DNA from: Arabidopsis thaliana | Taxonomy: Eukaryota; Streptophyta; Magnoliopsida; Brassicales; Brassicaceae | DNA length: 64,000 nucleotides | Assembly: GCF_000001735.4 (NCBI RefSeq) | Contig: NC_003076.8 | Span: 24,183,835 to 24,247,834 of the forward strand | Direction of reading: 5' to 3' | Shown here: positions 59,695 through 64,000 of the stretch, piece by piece | How positions within the stretch are numbered: the first letter of the stretch is position 1 | Layout: each line of letters opens with the position of its first letter | Notes under the pieces: model-generated | Seen by the model: only the letters and a program-made list of their open reading frames with translations | Told to the model about the DNA's origin: nothing | Databases searched by the model: none | Position numbers and translations under genes: made by a program

Positions 59695-62055
59695 CTATTT
59701 CTGAGGCTTCTTCCACAAAACTCCAATCTTCTTGAGCACATTCCCATTTTTCTTCTTTGTCAGTTCATCATCGATATCCTCAGAGTACGGGGAGTTCGTT
59801 TGATTATAGTTCTCAGCGAATTTCCCGTTGTTTCCAGCAGAGAGCATGGCAGTAGCTGCTTCAGCAGCTTTTCTCCATTGGTTTGATTGAACTTTGAGCT
59901 TCCTGAGTTCTGTTTCCATTTCTGAGTTTGAAGCTTGAGTAGCCTCTAGTTGCTCGGTGACTCTAACCGCTTTCTTGCTACTCTTGTCAGCCTCTTCCAT
60001 TGCAATCCCTAGCTTCAGGAACGCGTCTTGTACATCTGTCTCGCTCTTGTGGATATCTGACTTCAATGTCTCGTTCTCATCTGAAACGATCTGGAGTTCT
60101 GTTTCTTTATCCATCAAATCCGCCTTTAAATTCTCGATCGCCTCCCTTAGTTTCTTCAGCTCAGCTTCAACATCTATTTCTTTCTGGTTCTTCATCAGTT
60201 TCATGCTAAAGTTATCTCTTTCCTCTGAAATAAACTGTAATTCTGTTTCTTTGTCCATCAACCTCGCCTTTAGCTCGTCTATCTCAGATTTAGCAATCTT
60301 TAATTCAGACTGGAGTTCAGCTTGTATCCGTAACCGAGAAGAAGCCTCTACATTACCTTCTTGGTCTTTTTTATCAGAAGCTTCTAGAGCTGCTCTCAGT
60401 CGCTCTACCTCACATCTTAAGGAAGATACTTCTTCATCCATCTCATTTGATTCCCCACGTCTCAAACTTTCATAGTCTTTAAGCAGGATTTCGTGGTTTT
60501 CCAAATCTGCTGGATTGTTCTGAAGTTTATTCACAAGAGCTTCAAGCCATACCATCCTTGATTTTGACTGTTCAAGCTCCACAGCCATCTTCTTGTAACT
60601 CTCAACAGCTTTTGTGCCATCTGACTTCAGTTCTTCTACTGCCTTTTTCGCATTCTCCAATTGCCTAAGAGTTTCAGTGGCTAAAGCCTCGGTTTCAGCT
60701 TCTGATATCTCACAGTCCTTAAGTTGGTTCCTGAAATTCTCGACGTGGAAAAGCGTGTCCATTAAGTTTCCTCTCAAAAGTTGAACCTCTGAGTTATACA
60801 ACTCAGCTTGTTTCACATGACCAGCTTCAGAAGAAGCCACCATCTCAATCTGAAGCTTGAGTTGTCGGATCTCATGAGCAACAGCAGCTAATCCTGCTCT
60901 TTCACCAGCAGTAGCACTAAACTCCCAATCACACTCCTGAGATACACTTTGAAAAACAAGAGAACCGGTTTTATCGGTTTCTTCTTCCAAGGCTGAAGTT
61001 TCCACAAACTGATTCTGGCTCTCCTCAAGCTTAGAAGAAACTTCTTGGAGCTGTTTCCTGGACTCCTCTGCTTCTTGTTCTGCTTGCTTCTTTGATGTTT
61101 CAGACACTGAGATTTGATCTTTCGCCTTTTTTAGCTCCTCCTGAAGCTGCGAGACTAGCAACTCTAGCTCCGTTATTCTACTCGGCCTCTTCTTCTGTTA
61201 GCCATCAAACATATCAATGTTACATCAAACCTCAAGAAGAAGAAAAAAACAGACAACTGAGAGTGAAATTTAGTTACAAATCATCTCTCAACTACCCCAA
61301 ATTAAATGTCCCACCTAATTATATATCCCATAGGTACCGAAATTAAATGTATCCTAATTTTTTCCTCTTTAAAATCAATACAGAAACATGTTATGATGGA
61401 AAAACTTATCTTGGATCATGCAAATTAAAGGAATTTATGAAATCTAGATACCCCAATGAAACAATAAACAATGAATTATTTCAAGACATTTAGATTGAAT
61501 CTGAAACCAGCTTAGTACAAGAGGCTCATACCTCAGAGACAGGGCTTCGAGGAGACCTACGATTTAGAACGTTTGGACTCTTATCCTTTGGTGTTCTGTT
61601 AGTAGCTGAGATAGGAGATGAAGAAGATTCAGGCTCTAGCGCTGCGATCTTCAGTGGCCGAGCAGCTCGAGGAGACACCTTCTTAGGAACATCCGGAGAT
61701 CCATTTCTGACACAAAACAGAAAAGAATGACAAATTGTAAACCAAGAAGATATCACACTCCAAAGTTGCAAGCGAGTCAGAAAACCAAAAGAGATCATTG
61801 ATGGTCACTACTTGTTGCTACATAGATTTGGTCTTCTTGTTCGATAAAAGATTAGAGAAAATTTGTGATAAGATTTGATTAAATAGGAAAAAAAATAAGT
61901 ATTCAGGACCACAAGAATGTAACCTTCAAGATTCAGCGTTGAAAAAGTGCAAAACTCACACAAGACAATCACAAGAGAGGGGAAGAATCAGCTATAAATG
62001 CAAAGAACTATACAAAGCCAAAAATTAATATTTACCTTGCCTTTTGGGTCTGCAT
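59695..62055 (-). CDS. ICR5: Coiled-coil ROP effector ICR5/RIP5
   Basis: Three coding exons: 62036-62055 (MQTQKA), 61532-61706 and 59695-61194, giving 564 aa. A basic, Ser/Pro-rich N-terminus (KKVSPRAARPLK, NRRSPRSPVSEKKRPSRITELE) is followed by almost continuous coiled coil (about 70-520), including two copies of LMDKETELQ. The ROP-binding motif QWRKAAEAA is near the C-terminus, followed by the family end KKIGVLWKKPQK. ICR/RIP proteins bind GTP-loaded ROP GTPases and microtubules and shape cell polarity and wall patterning; this one is known for work with kinesin-13A in xylem pits. At5g60210. Confidence 0.93.
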
Positions 62056-64000
62056 ACTGTAATATTACTTCTCCAAAACACAGGATGAATCAAAACCTTG
62101 TTTATACAAAAGATATTTTTAGCCTCCTCTTTGTTTCTTCAATGTAGCCTGACCCACCAAGAATTGTAGAGAGGTCATGAATATTTAATGCAGAAAGATG
62201 GAGACATAATTAAGAATCCAATGGCAGAGAGAAAACATGATAGGAGTTATTACAGAGAAAGGATAAGCGTAAAAAAATATATCTTTACGTCTATAATCAA
62301 ATCCACTACCAGAAATATGAACATCCCAAAGAAGAAACAAAATCTTTTATTGCTCTTCTAACTAGTGTCTTATGTCAGAGTCAGACATTGAGATTCGTTG
62401 GATTGTGCATTAATACCATAAAACCGCATTAAGATCTGAGTGCATGCCCTCGTGTTTATGATTCTTGATCAAACATCTACATAGCTCTAGAACACCAAAC
62501 AAAAACTTGGTCTTTACTATTTCACTCAATAGAGAATACAACACTTGATTCAATATTCTAAAATGGACTGATACAATCAACACAATCAGAGTCACATCTC
62601 AGGTGAACTAGAAGCATATTGCCAAAATATGATTTCAAAGACTGTATAGTTAAGTTTTGTTCTGGATTTATCCAATATAAACCCAAAAAAAGAAAGAAAA
62701 AAACAATTCATATCTTGTCATTGTAACCATTGTAGCTAACTATAAAAGTTGTTTGACTATAAAGTAACATAAAACGAATCTTCATTGGTTGCCTCTTGAC
62801 AATGTAATGTTCACAACCTATCATCATGAAGGCTGGTACCAAGGGTCCTACACAACTACACAAGCAGCATAATGTGGTAGATTTACTTTAATGTCCCCAC
62901 CAGATTCACCCTCCAAAATGGGACACAAGAGGGTTAAACTGTCAATTTTCTAGACCAAGTTTCATCTTCTCCTCCATTATTGGCGTGGAAGGAGGGGACT
63001 TAGACGTTAAAGAACTACTATCATGAATCATAATGAGTTTCACACATTTTTTCAATATAAGAAAAATCAACAGATAAATACCCACCCAAAGGGAATCAGA
63101 AATCTATTTGGTTTCATGGATAAAGTTTTCCAGGAAAAAGGAGTATCTAATTAGTAAAATCACTTGAGTGCAATGATCATGTTAATTAAAGCAAGCATGA
63201 GCAAACAATCACAGTGCAGCAAAGAAAAGCCTCAACATTTAACCTTAAAAGTTACTAAAAACAAAGAAAAAAAAAGAGTTCCTTTTTTTAATCAAACCAC
63301 ATATGAAGAACTATCCCAATATTCTACTTTAAAAGTAAACTAATAGCTGAAATAATAATTACAAACTAAAAAAGAAGAACAAAAAGGAGACATTTTTATA
63401 TTTCAAGGTCCAATTTCTTCAGAGCAAAAGGTCAAGTTCCTAGTTATTTCAACATTTACATGGAGTAAAAAGTTAGTAATTTTACTTATGATTTAAGCTA
63501 AATGAGAAGGGAACCTAAAAGACCAGAGCTTTCTGAAACTTAACATGTGAAGAAGAAGCAGAATATGCAAAAGAGGCAACGAAAAGGGTGGAAAAAATCA
63601 CAACTTTATCTCAAAAAAGAAACTACATTTTCCAGGAAAAGCTAATGCAACTTTCAGGAGACAGAGTAACTAAAAGTTTTCATGAGAATATAATCATCAG
63701 AACCAAATTCAGAGGAATAAAAGGAGCTACTTACGCTGCGAGAAGGGTTTGAGGTTGAAGAAAAGATTCAATTTTTGTTTAAAGAAAATGTGGGTAGAGA
63801 AGCAAAACCTAAGTTTTCTTTTTCTTTTTAGGTATTTTGCAGATTCCAAGAGGAAACAGTGTGTGAGAGAGAGAAGAGAAAAGTGGGTAATGTGTGTTGT
63901 GGCTTTGGGCAGTGAGTCTGAGCAAGAAAGAGAGAGAGACAAGGGAACAAAAGGTTATTCCAAAACGCAGCACGACAAAGCGTACTCCTTTGTCGTTTTG
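62056..64000 (-). other. ICR5 5' UTR with long leader intron
   Basis: No coding frame was seen. A minus-strand donor (CAGC|GTAAGTAG) ends a leader exon at 63735, and the coding exon begins at 62055, so the 5' UTR probably holds one or more introns totalling up to 1.6 kb. Leader sequence with GA-rich runs is at 63735-63960. Confidence 0.55.

Noticed and set aside
59957-60475. Plus-strand Ser-rich frame of 172 aa across ICR5
   Set aside because: It is the antisense shadow of the coiled-coil coding sequence; Ser/Phe bias is what antisense of Glu/Lys codons produces.
1-64000. tRNA, rRNA, CRISPR array or bacterial-type operon
   Set aside because: None was recognised; the spliced gene structures show this is a plant nuclear region.

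Overview
This is nuclear DNA of a Brassicaceae plant, almost certainly Arabidopsis thaliana chromosome 5 around the At5g60050-At5g60210 loci. The evidence is AT-rich spacers, short GT-AG introns, exon microarchitecture typical of plant families, and a gene order I recall for that region. Several reconstructed proteins also have the lengths I remember for the Arabidopsis genes, for example 495 aa for PRR3, 485 aa for TOE2, 477 aa for the aspartyl aminopeptidase and 257 aa for DOF5.3. Locus numbers come from memory and were not checked against a database. Exon coordinates were read by hand from splice consensus and reading-frame continuity.

Layout, left to right. A BTB/POZ gene runs off the left edge (minus). 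It is followed by 3 kb of AT-rich, repeat-derived spacer, an F-box/DUF295 gene (minus) with a foldback element directly upstream, an ankyrin-PGG membrane protein (minus) and two tandem receptor-like cytoplasmic kinases (minus). The clock gene PRR3 (minus) is divergent from the Pumilio gene APUM18 (plus). Downstream of APUM18 lie an inverted TOE2-derived fragment, a truncated Pumilio pseudogene and a MITE-like element. Then come TOE2 (plus, with a miR172 site), three tandem REM-type B3 genes (minus), a large uncharacterised acidic protein gene (plus), an M18 aspartyl aminopeptidase (minus), a CNOT4-like RING-RRM-C3H gene (plus), APUM19 (minus), the NEDD8 protease gene DEN1 (plus), a 5 kb spacer, the Dof gene DOF5.3/TMO6 (plus), and ICR5 (minus), whose 5' UTR reaches the right edge.

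The genes do not form a pathway, but two themes stand out. PRR3 and TOE2 are both regulators of photoperiodic flowering and sit within 10 kb of each other. Local duplication has also shaped the window: tandem kinases, tandem REM genes that carried copies of the TOE2 3' region with them, and an inverted APUM18/APUM19 pair 30 kb apart whose coding centres are almost identical.

I found no undescribed multi-gene system. The most unusual items are the antisense TOE2 fragment bounded by a 29-bp perfect inverted repeat, the loss of the middle of the second AP2 domain in TOE2 where a related element now sits in the intron, an NRD-for-HRD substitution in one of the two tandem kinases, and an array of SUMO-interaction-like motifs in a REM protein.
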